The notes beneath the pieces were generated by a model. The model ran no database searches and was not told the origin of the DNA. It saw nothing but the letters and a program-made list of their open reading frames with translations. A stretch of 27,761 nt of DNA from Oscillibacter sp. (GTDB lineage: Bacteria; Bacillota; Clostridia; Oscillospirales; Oscillospiraceae). Made by a program: the position numbers and the translations under genes. The DNA lies in contig DPPB01000015.1 in the NCBI GenBank assembly GCA_003539495.1, forward strand, positions 4,194 to 31,954, written 5' to 3'. Positions 13,877-22,189 of the stretch are shown piece by piece. Each line of letters begins with the position of its first letter. Positions within the stretch are counted from its first letter, which is position 1.

Positions 13877-14890
13877 TTAGCCGTGAGCAAGAACATAGCT
13901 GCCGGAGGCAGGGGCTGTGGTGACCCACTGCACCAGCTGGCTCTCACGCTTGAAGTCAGCGGGAAGGGTGGCCGTTAATGCGGTCAGGTCAACCTCCTCC
14001 GGGTCAGCATAGATGCGGTCGAACTGGGCCAGCACGTCACCCGTCAAGCCGCTGTTTTCCGGCGCATTGCGAGAAAGCAGCACAGACAGGGCTGTGGTCT
14101 TGGGCAGCTCCTCCCGAAGGGCCTTCAGAAATTCGGTGATGACCGCAGGCTTATCCGTCCCCTCCGGTACCACCATGGCAGGCATATTGCCCACCGCAGG
14201 CCAGCCAAAGTTTTCCAGCAATATCTCATCCACGCCCAGATCCGTCAAATCCTTGCACACCTGCTTGAGATAGCTTTGGGTCATAGGTTTGGTCAGATCC
14301 AGCCAGCACTCGCTGCTGTAGTCATACCAAAGCCACTGGTCCCAGGTGCGCAGCAGACCCGCATCCTCCACATGGGCTTTGGCATAAGCTGTATCCCCCA
14401 AGGCGCTGACACGGGCGATGACATATTTGTCTGCGGCGGTGAGCTTCTTCAGGTTTTCCGTGCTCACGGCAGAGCCAACGGTGCCTGCCGCCTGGAACGA
14501 GGGCTTATAGGTGTAAGTGCCGTCTGCCAGCTTTACATCCAACACAACGGTCTTTTGCTCCGCAGGCAGGGTGGCAGAAGGATCCGACTCCAGAGCATTT
14601 GCAGCCAGCTCCTTGGCCGCAATGGTCTCAATAACCGGGCCCTGCGGCTCCTCCCGGGTGAAGTCGACGTCATTGGGATCCTGTTCCCCGCCGGAGGGCT
14701 GGGTCTGAGGCTCCTTCTTGCTGAGAAATGGCAGCTCCAGGTGCACGTGCCCATTCTCATCGTACACCAGGTGATTCTGGCAGTAGAGGAACGCACCGCC
14801 GCCCAAAAGCAGCAGCACAAGGACCACGATCAGAATCTTTTTCCACAACGGCGTCCGGCCATGATAGCTGTTATACCCCTTGGTAGCCAT
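13877..14890 (-). CDS. Membrane-anchored putative glycoside hydrolase (DUF4015-like)
   Basis: 337 residues, ATG behind GGGAGGTG. Residues about 18-36 form one membrane helix after a basic N-terminus (signal anchor), then a Pro/Gln/Glu-rich linker (about 55-90). From about 110 a TIM-barrel-like domain runs with VVLDVKLADGTYTY, KYVIARVSALGD, WLDLTKPMTQSYL and GVDEILLENFGWP. This order resembles DUF4015 'putative glycoside hydrolase' proteins, in which strand-end Asp and Glu would be catalytic. Substrate is unknown, probably on the outer face of the membrane. It is the last gene of the seven-gene minus-strand run, 22 bases after rpiB. Confidence 0.78.
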   Translation of the reverse strand: MATKGYNSYHGRTPLWKKILIVVLVLLLLGGGAFLYCQNHLVYDENGHVHLELPFLSKKEPQTQPSGGEQDPNDVDFTREEPQGPVIETIAAKELAANALESDPSATLPAEQKTVVLDVKLADGTYTYKPSFQAAGTVGSAVSTENLKKLTAADKYVIARVSALGDTAYAKAHVEDAGLLRTWDQWLWYDYSSECWLDLTKPMTQSYLKQVCKDLTDLGVDEILLENFGWPAVGNMPAMVVPEGTDKPAVITEFLKALREELPKTTALSVLLSRNAPENSGLTGDVLAQFDRIYADPEEVDLTALTATLPADFKRESQLVQWVTTAPASGSYVLAHG

Positions 14891-14912
14891 GCGGCACCTC
14901 CCCTATTTTTAT

Positions 14913-15350
14913 TTACGGCTTGATGGCATCCACCAGGCCCACGCGGCGGGCATGCCTGCCGCCCTCAAACTCGGTGTTCAGGAAAATCTCCACCATACGT
15001 TTGGCCAAATTGGGGCCCGTAACGCCGGCACCCAGGGCAATGACGTTGGCGTTGTTATGGCGGCGGGTCATCTCTGCCTGGAGGCTGTCGGTACACAGGG
15101 CGCAGCGTATGCCCCCCACCTTGTTGGCGGCCATGGACACGCCAATGCCCGTGGTGCATATAACGATGCCCCGATCACATTCGCCGCCGGCCACCAGGCG
15201 GGCCACCCTTTCTGCGTAAATGGGATAATCTACGCTGTCTGTGCTGTAGCAGCCCACGTCCTCGAAATCAATGTCGTTCTCCTCCAGCCAGATGAGGATG
15301 TCCTGCTTGAGCAGGTATCCGCCGTGGTCGCAGCCAATGGCAATTTTCAT
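14913..15350 (-). CDS. rpiB: Ribose-5-phosphate isomerase B
   Basis: 145 residues from the ATG at 15350, behind AGGAGA. An upstream extension lies within the preceding gene and is rejected. Interconverts ribose 5-phosphate and ribulose 5-phosphate in the non-oxidative pentose phosphate pathway. CDHGGYLLK (7-15), DYPIYAE (41-47), the active-site C65 with TTGIG (66-70), and RRHNNANV (97-104) are typical RpiB/LacAB features. LacA/LacB or an allose isomerase are alternatives, but length and motifs favour RpiB. It follows the PHP phosphatase gene by 20 bases. Confidence 0.93.
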   Translation of the reverse strand: MKIAIGCDHGGYLLKQDILIWLEENDIDFEDVGCYSTDSVDYPIYAERVARLVAGGECDRGIVICTTGIGVSMAANKVGGIRCALCTDSLQAEMTRRHNNANVIALGAGVTGPNLAKRMVEIFLNTEFEGGRHARRVGLVDAIKP

Positions 15351-15370
15351 GGTGTTCTCTCCTGTGTTTT

Positions 15371-16183
15371 TTATAGTTTTCTGAATTCCGGCTTGCCGCC
15401 GGTAAAAGTGGTGAAATACTTGAATCCGCAATCCCGGAGCAGCTGCTGGCGCTCCCGGATCACGCAGCCCACATCCTTTGTCTCGTGAGCGTCGGAGCCC
15501 AGGGTGATGACCTCGCCGCCCATCTGCCGGTATAGGCGGAGAATGTCCGCATCCGGCAGGGGCCGGTTGCCCCGGTTGGTATTGCACTCAATGCCGATGC
15601 CCTGGGGGATGATGACGGAGAAAATCTCCTCCACCCGATCCATCCAGGGAGCAAAGGTCCAGTCCAGGCCCAGGTGCTCCTTCATGTACCGCAGGGGCAG
15701 GGTCAAGTGGCCCAGGACGTTAAAGCGGCCCCACCGGGAAATGGCCAGTACACAATCCAAATAATCCTCAATCACAGCGCGGTAGTAATCCGGACCCTGT
15801 CCCTCTTCCAGGAAGTACAGATCCAAGCAATCATACTTTTCACTACAAGTATGCACCGAACCGATGCAAAAGTCCAGCTTTTCTGCACCATTCAGCAAAA
15901 TTTCTGCCCGGTCATAGCCCAGATATGCTTCTCCTAGTTCAGCACCCAGCTTGATGGACAGTTTATCGCCATATTTTTCCAGTGCTTCCCTGTACTGGGC
16001 CCGGAGCGACGCCCAATCGAAGCTATCTCTGGGCGCGTTGTTGCCCCAAAAGATGGTGTCCACATGGTCGGTGATGCATATCTCATCCAGCCCCGCCCGG
16101 AGGGCAGCCTCCGCCGCCTGGGACATGGTCATCTTGCCGTCGGGAGAACAGGTGCTGTGTATGTGGTAATCGGCTATATACAT
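15371..16183 (-). CDS. PHP-domain phosphatase, histidinol-phosphatase (HisJ/HisK) type
   Basis: 270 residues, ATG behind GTGAGG. Metal ligands of the PHP fold are visible: H7 and H9 in DYHIHS, D39-H40 in ITDH, a Glu at 82 or 85, H111 in GSVHTC, H159 in VLGHLT, and D231 with H233 in GSDAHE. The family hydrolyses L-histidinol phosphate in histidine synthesis, but other PHP phosphoesterases look alike and no his genes are nearby. It starts nine bases after dnaJ, and its place inside the heat-shock run is unusual. Histidinol phosphatase is the best guess. Confidence 0.85.
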   Translation of the reverse strand: MYIADYHIHSTCSPDGKMTMSQAAEAALRAGLDEICITDHVDTIFWGNNAPRDSFDWASLRAQYREALEKYGDKLSIKLGAELGEAYLGYDRAEILLNGAEKLDFCIGSVHTCSEKYDCLDLYFLEEGQGPDYYRAVIEDYLDCVLAISRWGRFNVLGHLTLPLRYMKEHLGLDWTFAPWMDRVEEIFSVIIPQGIGIECNTNRGNRPLPDADILRLYRQMGGEVITLGSDAHETKDVGCVIRERQQLLRDCGFKYFTTFTGGKPEFRKL

Positions 16184-16192
16184 GGATGGGCC

Positions 16193-17323
16193 TCACTTTT
16201 TCTTGAAGAAGCTCTTGCGCTTTTCATAGTTGCTCTCGCCCAAGGTCTCGCTGAACCTGCGCAGGGCCTCCTTCTGCTCTTTGTTCAGGTTCCGGGGCGT
16301 CTCGATGGTCACGGTGACATATTGGTCGCCCCGGCCCCGGCCGTTGAGCACAGGGATGCCCTTGCCCTTGAGGCGGAAAACCGTGCCGGTTTGAGTGCCC
16401 TCGGGGATGGAATACTTCACCTTGCCGTCGATGGTGGGAATCTCCAGCTCTGCCCCCAGCACCGCCTGGGCAAAGGTAATGGGAGCCTCGCAGAACACAT
16501 CCACGCCGTCCCGGCGGAATAGCTCGTGGGGCTGCACCATAACGGTGATGAGCAGGTCGCCGGCGGGCCCGCCGTTTCTGCCGGCATTGCCCTGGCCGCG
16601 CAGGGAGATGGTCTGGCCGTGGTCGATGCCGGCGGGGATATTGACCTTTATGGTCTTGCGTTTGCGCACTGCGCCGGTGCCGCGGCAATCGGGGCAAGGC
16701 TGGTGAATGAGCCGACCGGTGCCGCCGCACTTGCGGCAGGGACCATTGGAGGCGAAAACGCCCATGGGGGTCTGCCGGCGAGTCTGCACGGTGCCGGTGC
16801 CGTGGCAATCAGGGCAGATTTCGGGTGTGGTGCCGGGCGCACAGCCATTTCCCTTACAGGTAGGGCACTGCTCACTGCGCTCTAAGGTGACGGATTTCTC
16901 GCAGCCGAAGGCTGCCTCCGTAAAGCTGACGGAGACGCTGGCCCGGATGCTTTCCCCCCGCTGGGGGGCGTTGGGGTTGCGGCGCTGACCGCCGCCAAAG
17001 CCACCGCCGAAAAAGCTGCCGAAGATGTCGCCCAGGTCGCCAAAGTCGAAGCCGCCGCCGTAAGCGCCGCCCCCGGCTCCCGCGCCGTAGTTAGGATCCA
17101 CCCCGGCGAAGCCGAACTGGTCGTACCGGGCTTTTTTCTCGGGATCGGACAGGACCTCATTGGCCTCGTTGACCTCCTTGAACTTCTCCTCGGCTTCTTT
17201 ATCGCCGGGGTTCATGTCCGGGTGGTATTTCCGGGCCAGCTTTTTATATGCTTTTTTGATTTCATCCTCCGAGGCGCCCTTTTGGATGCCCAGCACCTCG
17301 TAATAATCTCTTTTTTCAGCCAT
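16193..17323 (-). CDS. dnaJ: DnaJ (Hsp40) co-chaperone
   Basis: 376 residues, ATG behind AAGGGAG. Presents unfolded substrates to DnaK and stimulates its ATPase. J domain (1-70) with HPD at 34-36, then a Gly/Phe-rich linker (about 75-115). The zinc region has four CxxCxGxG repeats (C153/C156, C170/C173, C196/C199, C210/C213). The C-terminal substrate domains follow to residue 376. All hallmarks of class I DnaJ are intact. It lies 89 bases after dnaK with a hairpin between, and nine bases before the PHP gene. Confidence 0.97.
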   Translation of the reverse strand: MAEKRDYYEVLGIQKGASEDEIKKAYKKLARKYHPDMNPGDKEAEEKFKEVNEANEVLSDPEKKARYDQFGFAGVDPNYGAGAGGGAYGGGFDFGDLGDIFGSFFGGGFGGGQRRNPNAPQRGESIRASVSVSFTEAAFGCEKSVTLERSEQCPTCKGNGCAPGTTPEICPDCHGTGTVQTRRQTPMGVFASNGPCRKCGGTGRLIHQPCPDCRGTGAVRKRKTIKVNIPAGIDHGQTISLRGQGNAGRNGGPAGDLLITVMVQPHELFRRDGVDVFCEAPITFAQAVLGAELEIPTIDGKVKYSIPEGTQTGTVFRLKGKGIPVLNGRGRGDQYVTVTIETPRNLNKEQKEALRRFSETLGESNYEKRKSFFKKK

Positions 17324-17365
17324 AAACGGTTTCTCCCTTCTGGGGATTCCTCCTCTTTCCTAACG

Positions 17366-17400
17366 CCGCAAGGAGGGGCAGGAATCCTGCCCCTCTGCGG
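17366..17400 (-). other. Intercistronic hairpin between dnaK and dnaJ
   Basis: GAGGGGCAGGA (17373-17383) pairs with 17385-17395. CCGCA (17366-17370) pairs with TGCGG (17396-17400), with two unpaired bases. No T-run follows on the minus strand, so it probably modulates mRNA stability or dnaJ level rather than ending transcription. Confidence 0.6.
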
Positions 17401-17412
17401 TTAAACGGAACA

Positions 17413-19257
17413 TTACTTATTGTTCTGGTCGTCGTCATCGACTACCTTGTAGTCGGCGTCGTAGTACTGGCCGCCCTGGGCGCCGGCGTCGGCACCGGGC
17501 TGCTGGGCAGCAGCATCGCCCTGGGGCGCCTGCTGATACAGCTTCTCGCTCATCTTGTAAAACAGCTGGGTCAGCTCCTCGGTGGCAGCCTTGATGGCAT
17601 CCGTATCCTCGCCCTTGAGGGTCTCCTTCAGCTTGTCGATGCCGGCCTGGATGGGAGCCTTCTCGCTCTCAGGGACCTTGTCGCCCACTTCGCTGAGGGT
17701 CTTTTCCGCCTGATAGACCATCTGGTCGGCCTGATTGCGGACCTCGACCTTCTCCTTGATCTTGGCATCCTCAGCGGCATACTGCTCGGCTTCCTTCACG
17801 GCCTTCTCAATATCCTCCTTACTCATATTGGAGGAGGAGGTGATGGTGATGTGCTGGGCGTTGCCGGTGCCCAGGTCCTTAGCGGAGACATTCACGATGC
17901 CGTTGGCGTCGATATCGAAGGTGACCTCGATCTGCGGCACGCCGCGGCGGGCCGGGGCGATGCCGTCCAGATGGAAGCGGCCCAGGCTCTTGTTGGCGGC
18001 TGCCATCTCACGCTCACCCTGGAGGACGTTCACCTCCACAGAGGTCTGGTTATCGGCGGCGGTAGAGAAGATCTGACTCTTCTTTACGGGGATAGTGGTG
18101 TTGCGCTCAATCAAACGGGTGCATACACCGCCCATGGTTTCAATACCCAGGGACAGGGGGGTGACATCCAGCAGCAGCAGGCCCTTGACATCGCCGGTGA
18201 GAACGCCCGCCTGAAGGGCGGCGCCCATGGCCACGCACTCATCGGGGTTGATGCCCTTGAAGGGCTCACTGCCGGTAAAGTTCTTCACAGCCTCCACCAC
18301 GGCGGGGATACGGCTGGAGCCGCCCACCATCAGGACCTTAGCCAAATCAGAGGGCTTCAGGCCTGCGTCGCTCATAGCCTGACGCACAGGACCCATGGTG
18401 GCATCCACCAGGTGGCCGGTGAGCTCATTGAACTTAGCCCGGGTCAGGGTGACATCCAGGTGCTTGGGGCCGGTGGCGTCGGCGGTGATATAGGGCAGGT
18501 TAATATTGCTGCTGGTAACACCGGACAGCTCGATCTTGGCCTTCTCAGCAGCCTCCTTCAGGCGCTGCATGGCCACCTTATCGCCGGAGAGGTCAATGCC
18601 ATCGGTGCGCTTGAACTCGCTCACCAGGTACTTCATGATGCACTGGTCGAAGTCATCGCCGCCCAGGCGGTTATTACCGGCGGTGGCCAGGACCTCGATA
18701 ACGCCGTCGTCAATCTCCAAAATGGAGACATCGAAGGTGCCGCCGCCCAGATCGTAGACCATGATCTTCTGGGCCTGCTCCTTATCCACGCCGTAGGCCA
18801 AGGCTGCAGCGGTGGGCTCGTTAATGATACGCTTGACCTCCAGGCCCGCGATCTTGCCGGCATCCTTGGTGGCCTGGCGCTGGGCATCGGTGAAGTAAGC
18901 GGGAACGGTGATGACCGCCTCGGTGACAGGCTGGCCTAGATAGGCCTCGGCGTCGCTCTTCAGCTTCTGCAGGATCATGGCGCTGATCTCCTGAGGGGTA
19001 TAGGCCTTGCCATCGATGTTCACCTTGTGGTCGGAGCCCATCTCACGCTTGATGGAGGAGATGGTGCGGTCGGGGTTGGTGATAGCCTGGCGCTTTGCCA
19101 CCTGGCCCACCATACGCTCGCCGGTCTTGGAAAATGCCACCACAGAGGGGGTAGTGCGGTTGCCCTCAGCGTTGGCGATGACAACTGCCTCGCCGCCTTC
19201 CATAACGGCTACGCAGGAATTGGTTGTACCCAAATCAATACCGATAACTTTAGACAT
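17413..19257 (-). CDS. dnaK: DnaK (Hsp70) chaperone
   Basis: 614 residues, ATG behind AGGAGG. N-terminal ATPase (1 to about 360): IGIDLGTTNSCVAV (5-18), VYDLGGGTFDVSILE, and VLMVGGSSRIPAV. The substrate domain and lid follow, then a Gln/Ala/Gly-rich tail ending DYKVVDDDDQNNK. The length and the absence of the insertion typical of Gram-negative DnaK fit a Firmicute. With GrpE and DnaJ it refolds proteins after heat or oxygen stress. It is the third gene of the operon under the CIRCE operator at 20968. A shorter gap (75 bases) separates it from grpE. Confidence 0.98.
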   Translation of the reverse strand: MSKVIGIDLGTTNSCVAVMEGGEAVVIANAEGNRTTPSVVAFSKTGERMVGQVAKRQAITNPDRTISSIKREMGSDHKVNIDGKAYTPQEISAMILQKLKSDAEAYLGQPVTEAVITVPAYFTDAQRQATKDAGKIAGLEVKRIINEPTAAALAYGVDKEQAQKIMVYDLGGGTFDVSILEIDDGVIEVLATAGNNRLGGDDFDQCIMKYLVSEFKRTDGIDLSGDKVAMQRLKEAAEKAKIELSGVTSSNINLPYITADATGPKHLDVTLTRAKFNELTGHLVDATMGPVRQAMSDAGLKPSDLAKVLMVGGSSRIPAVVEAVKNFTGSEPFKGINPDECVAMGAALQAGVLTGDVKGLLLLDVTPLSLGIETMGGVCTRLIERNTTIPVKKSQIFSTAADNQTSVEVNVLQGEREMAAANKSLGRFHLDGIAPARRGVPQIEVTFDIDANGIVNVSAKDLGTGNAQHITITSSSNMSKEDIEKAVKEAEQYAAEDAKIKEKVEVRNQADQMVYQAEKTLSEVGDKVPESEKAPIQAGIDKLKETLKGEDTDAIKAATEELTQLFYKMSEKLYQQAPQGDAAAQQPGADAGAQGGQYYDADYKVVDDDDQNNK

Positions 19258-19332
19258 AATGATTGCCTCCTAAATCTATATACGTTTTATGTGTTAACTA
19301 TTTCATGCGGGCCTGGGCCCGGGATATGCTTT

Positions 19333-19905
19333 TTAATTGGCCACCTTCACCATGGCGAAGCGGACCACTCTGTCGCCCATTTGATAACCCTTGCGGAACA
19401 CCTCCGCCACTGTGTTCTCGGCCAGGCTTTCATCGTCGATGTGCATGACGGCGTTGTGCTTTTCCGGGTCAAAGGGTTGACCCAGGGCCTCGATCTCGGT
19501 GACGCCCAGCTTCTCCAGCACGGCAGCAAACTGCTTGCAGATCAGCTCCATGCCCTGGCGATGGGGGTCGCCCTCCTCAAACTGGGTCACAGCCCGATCC
19601 AGGTTATCTGCCACGTCCAGGAAGGGCTTCACCGTTTCCAGCTTGGCATCGGCATAAATGCTCTCCTTCTCCTTGGTGGTGCGCTTGCGGTAGTTATCGT
19701 ACTCTGCGGCCAGCCGGAGATACTTGTCGTTTCCGTCACTCAGGAGCTTTGCCAGGCTCTCAAACTGCTCCATCTGCTGCCGGGTGACGGTGAAGGTCTC
19801 CTCCACCTCCGGCGCCTGGGGTGTTTCCTCCACAGGGGTCTCCGGGGTGGTTTCCTCCGGCTTCGGCTGCTCCTGGGGAATATCTTTTTTCTTCTTTTCG
19901 CTCAT
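19333..19905 (-). CDS. grpE: GrpE nucleotide-exchange factor
   Basis: 190 residues. The ATG overlaps the hrcA stop (ATGA), with GGAGAGG upstream. Releases ADP from DnaK. Residues 1-50 are charged and Pro/Glu-rich. About 55-110 is the long coiled coil (YDNYRKRTTKEKESIYADAK), and the beta-wing part ends with GYQMGDRVVRFAMVKVAN. Full length for Firmicute GrpE. Confidence 0.95.
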   Translation of the reverse strand: MSEKKKKDIPQEQPKPEETTPETPVEETPQAPEVEETFTVTRQQMEQFESLAKLLSDGNDKYLRLAAEYDNYRKRTTKEKESIYADAKLETVKPFLDVADNLDRAVTQFEEGDPHRQGMELICKQFAAVLEKLGVTEIEALGQPFDPEKHNAVMHIDDESLAENTVAEVFRKGYQMGDRVVRFAMVKVAN

Positions 19906-20954
19906 GTTTTCCTCTCCTCTCCCGGAGGTAACTCCTGGGGTTTTCCAAACATACGGCTGAGGCTCTCGGCAAAGTAGCTGAGGCGAGCCGCCACTGTGGC
20001 ATAATCCATACGGGTGGGGCCCACCACGCCCACAAGACCCCGCATATTCTCGCCGATGTCATAACTGGCAATAACCACGCTGCTGTCTTTTAAGGCATCG
20101 CTGACATTCTCAGGTCCAATGAGAATCTGCATGGACGCGCCGCCCGTAGGCATGGGCAGATCCTCTTTACTGTCGGAGATGAAGCTCATCAGCTCGTGGG
20201 CCTTGTCGGCATCCCGGTACTCGGGGAATTTCAGAATCTGGCTGGCGCCGCCGGTGAATACCTGCTGGGTCTGCGCCTGGGCGAGCAGCTCTCCAGCATA
20301 CTCCACCACCTGGTTCAGCAGCAGAAACCACTGGCCCTTCACCTGGTCGCTGAGGTTCATCAGGCAGCCATTCATCTCCGGCGCGGAGATGCCGGTGAAA
20401 TGGGTGTTGAGCAGGTTGCTCACCTGGCGCAGATGCTCCGGCTCCACCTGCAGCTGCAGGTGCATAAGCTGGCTCTTGACCCGGCTGTCTGACAGCATCA
20501 CCACGGCGATGAAACTGTCATCGCTGACAGCGATGAGCTCAAAGCGCTGCACCGTCACGGCCCGTTTGTGATCCGCCACAGCGTAGGCTGGGTAGCCCAT
20601 AAGGCTGGAGGCCATCTGCCCCGCCTGGGCCACCACCTGGTCCAGCTGCTTCATCTGCCCGCCCAGGGCGGAGGTGATCTTTTCCGCTTCCTCGCCAGAC
20701 ACTGTGCGGTGCTCCATGAGCTCGTTGACATACAGCCGGTAGCCCTTGGCCGACGGCACACGTCCCGCCGAAGTGTGGGGCTGCTCCAGGTAGCCCATCT
20801 CCACCAGATCCGCCAGTTCATTGCGGATGGTGGCGGAGCTGATCTTGCCGGGCATCTGCTGGGCAATGGCCTTGGAGCCAATAGGCTCGGCGGACCGGAT
20901 GTACTCCTCCGTGACGATCTTCAGTATTTGCTTTTTTCGATCTGTCAATTCCAT
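19902..20954 (-). CDS. hrcA: HrcA heat-inducible repressor
   Basis: 350 residues. The first 70 residues hold a winged helix (LTDRKKQILKIVTEEYIRSA, SSATIRNELADLVEMGYLEQ at about 37-56). GRVPSAKGYRLYVNEL is a family signature, and the C-terminus has SYDIGENMRGLVGVVGPTRMDY, typical of HrcA. It binds CIRCE to shut off this operon at normal temperature and depends on GroEL for activity in species studied. The start codon is 13 bases from the CIRCE site. First gene of the operon. Confidence 0.96.
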   Translation of the reverse strand: MELTDRKKQILKIVTEEYIRSAEPIGSKAIAQQMPGKISSATIRNELADLVEMGYLEQPHTSAGRVPSAKGYRLYVNELMEHRTVSGEEAEKITSALGGQMKQLDQVVAQAGQMASSLMGYPAYAVADHKRAVTVQRFELIAVSDDSFIAVVMLSDSRVKSQLMHLQLQVEPEHLRQVSNLLNTHFTGISAPEMNGCLMNLSDQVKGQWFLLLNQVVEYAGELLAQAQTQQVFTGGASQILKFPEYRDADKAHELMSFISDSKEDLPMPTGGASMQILIGPENVSDALKDSSVVIASYDIGENMRGLVGVVGPTRMDYATVAARLSYFAESLSRMFGKPQELPPGEERKT

Positions 20955-20967
20955 AATATTCTCCGTT

Positions 20968-20994
20968 TTAGCACTCCATTTCCCTGAGTGCTAA
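20968..20994 (-). promoter_or_regulatory. CIRCE operator
   Basis: TTAGCACTC-N9-GAGTGCTAA, perfect. It lies directly downstream of the -10 box at 20999, so HrcA bound here blocks transcription start or elongation. Confidence 0.97.
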
Positions 20995-20998
20995 ACGC

Positions 20999-21027
20999 AG
21001 TTTACCACCAGCATCTGCGATTGTCAA
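20999..21027 (-). promoter_or_regulatory. Promoter of the hrcA-grpE-dnaK-dnaJ operon
   Basis: Minus strand: TTGACA (21022-21027), 17 bases, TAAACT (20999-21004). Full -35 consensus, immediately upstream of CIRCE. Confidence 0.9.
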
Positions 21028-21083
21028 GGGCTGGCAATGTTAAACTATTGTGAACAAACCAATATTTCCCTTCCGGGAAAAGG

Positions 21084-21123
21084 CATCCCGAAGTATCCCC
21101 TGCACAAAGGATACTTCGGGATG
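21084..21123 (-). terminator. Terminator after folT
   Basis: A 15-bp perfect stem (21084-21098 with 21109-21123) and a ten-base loop. On the minus strand it is followed by GCCTTTTCCC, 55 bases past the folT stop. On the plus strand a T-run (TTTTGG) also follows, but no plus-strand gene is present. Confidence 0.7.
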
Positions 21124-21178
21124 TTTTGGTTTGTCCTTACCACTGCCGCGGGTTTCTCCTCCCTTTTCCAAATCCGGT

Positions 21179-21775
21179 TTACCAGGGGATGCGGCCCTGG
21201 GGAAGCTGATTAGGCAGCTTCCCCTGCCGACCCAGCACCGGCAGCAGTGCCTGAAACAAAAAGCCTATCATCAGGATCTGCAGCGGCAGGTACAGGGCGT
21301 TTTTCACGGCGCTGGTGGCCATATAATACAGGTATCCCTTGCTGTAGAGAATGGCGCTCCACAGAGAGCCCAGAAAAACATTTTGGATGTTGGTGAGGAG
21401 CTTTGCTAAGATGATGCGGCGCCAGGTGATCCGGGCCCGATAGAAAAACAGGGCATAGACTATGCAGCCCAAAATAGTGGTGAGCATATAGCCGGGAAAG
21501 TAGGGATAGCCCCCGGAGGAGAGAAAAAAGCTGAGAGTATCCTCCGCTGCACCGAACAGGATCACCATCACCGGGCCGCATACCAGGGAGCACAGGGCTC
21601 GGGCCAGGAAGGTGACGCTGATGGACAGCCCCTCCCCCACCCGGATGGTACAGTGGCTGAGGACGATGCAGGCGGCGATCATCAGTGCCGAAAACACTAT
21701 AGAGCGGTAGTTTTTTACCTCCAGGGCTGCAGTGCGCCAGTAGGCGCCGGAAAATGGGGTCTTAAAAATGGGCAT
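21179..21775 (-). CDS. folT: Folate ECF transporter substrate-binding component (FolT)
   Basis: 198 residues from the ATG at 21775, with AGGAGG six bases upstream. An earlier in-frame ATG at 21796 lies before that site and is rejected. Five or six membrane helices (about 27-45, 55-80, 90-110, 120-140, 155-175). The order matches clostridial folate-family ECF S components: AYWRTAALEVKNYRS, ALMIAACIVL, SVTFLARALCSLVCGPV, YPYFPGYMLTTILGCI, YRARITWRRI. It binds folate on the outer face and works with an ECF T-protein and ATPases that are not in the window. Control by the THF riboswitch at 21871-21975 confirms the substrate. Confidence 0.92.
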   Translation of the reverse strand: MPIFKTPFSGAYWRTAALEVKNYRSIVFSALMIAACIVLSHCTIRVGEGLSISVTFLARALCSLVCGPVMVILFGAAEDTLSFFLSSGGYPYFPGYMLTTILGCIVYALFFYRARITWRRIILAKLLTNIQNVFLGSLWSAILYSKGYLYYMATSAVKNALYLPLQILMIGFLFQALLPVLGRQGKLPNQLPQGRIPW

Positions 21776-21782
21776 AAAAATC

Positions 21783-21834
21783 CTCCTCTGTATCATCGGC
21801 AGTCCGGTAATACCGGATCAGCCGCACAGAGGAG
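21783..21834 (-). promoter_or_regulatory. SD-sequestering helix of the folT leader
   Basis: ACAGAGGAG at 21791-21783 (minus strand), which contains the Shine-Dalgarno bases, has a perfect 9-base partner CTCCTCTGT at 21834-21826. Between them a TCCGGT-AAT-ACCGGA hairpin (21803-21817) brings the arms together. This fits translational off-switching downstream of the THF aptamer. Confidence 0.75.
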
Positions 21835-21870
21835 CAGGGCAGCACAAAGCCGCCGGGCAGAGCGCTATGC

Positions 21871-21975
21871 GGCAGCGGGATGCGGAAAACGTAATGCAGG
21901 TGACCCGGTCGCCTTTCCTCCGACGGACAACTCCCCGTTCCGCCGGCGCTTGAACATGCGTCTTCCTACTCTGCC
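21871..21975 (-). ncRNA. THF (tetrahydrofolate) riboswitch aptamer
   Basis: Read on the minus strand the segment has, in order: GGCAGAGTAGG, ACGC..GTTCAAGCGCC, GGAACGGG..GTTGTCC, GGAAAGGCGACC, and a closing GCATCCCGCTGCC. These conserved patches match the folate-binding THF riboswitch. GGCAG (21971-21975) pairs with CTGCC (21871-21875) to close P1. It lies between a strong promoter and folT and is followed by the SD-sequestering helix. Confidence 0.88.
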
Positions 21976-21991
21976 TGATGTTGATGGGGAT

Positions 21992-22020
21992 AGTATACGA
22001 CTTTTGGCAGGTATTTGCAA
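21992..22020 (-). promoter_or_regulatory. Promoter of the THF riboswitch-folT transcript
   Basis: Minus strand: TTGCAA (22015-22020), 17 bases, TATACT (21992-21997). Predicted start is about 21985, ten bases before the aptamer. Confidence 0.75.
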
Positions 22021-22039
22021 GAGGATACAGCACAAGAAA

Positions 22040-22066
22040 GGCGGCGGGCTATGGTCAGCCCGCCCC
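22040..22066. repeat. Dispersed GGCGGGCT hairpin repeat, copy 2
   Basis: GGCGGCGGGCT-ATGGTC-AGCCCGCCCCAC. The stem is 22043-22050 with 22057-22064. Same flanks as copy 1 at 2725. The following 22067-22185 holds no gene; GGGCAAGAGA at 22073 also occurs near 2659, so the two copies share more than the hairpin. Confidence 0.6.
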
Positions 22067-22189
22067 ACGGAGGGCAAGAGATACGATGGGATGGGACGAT
22101 GTGGCCCATTGATCCTTATGGGTACGATGTCTTGAGGTGGTGGAGCAGGCGGCTGCGAGGGTCACCCCCACGGCTCGGATGATGGATGC

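Noticed and set aside
15351..15587. Upstream extension of rpiB
   Set aside because: Overlaps the PHP gene in another frame. The ATG at 15350 has AGGAGA and gives the correct RpiB N-terminus.
17851..18939. 362-residue plus-strand open frame
   Set aside because: Antisense of dnaK.
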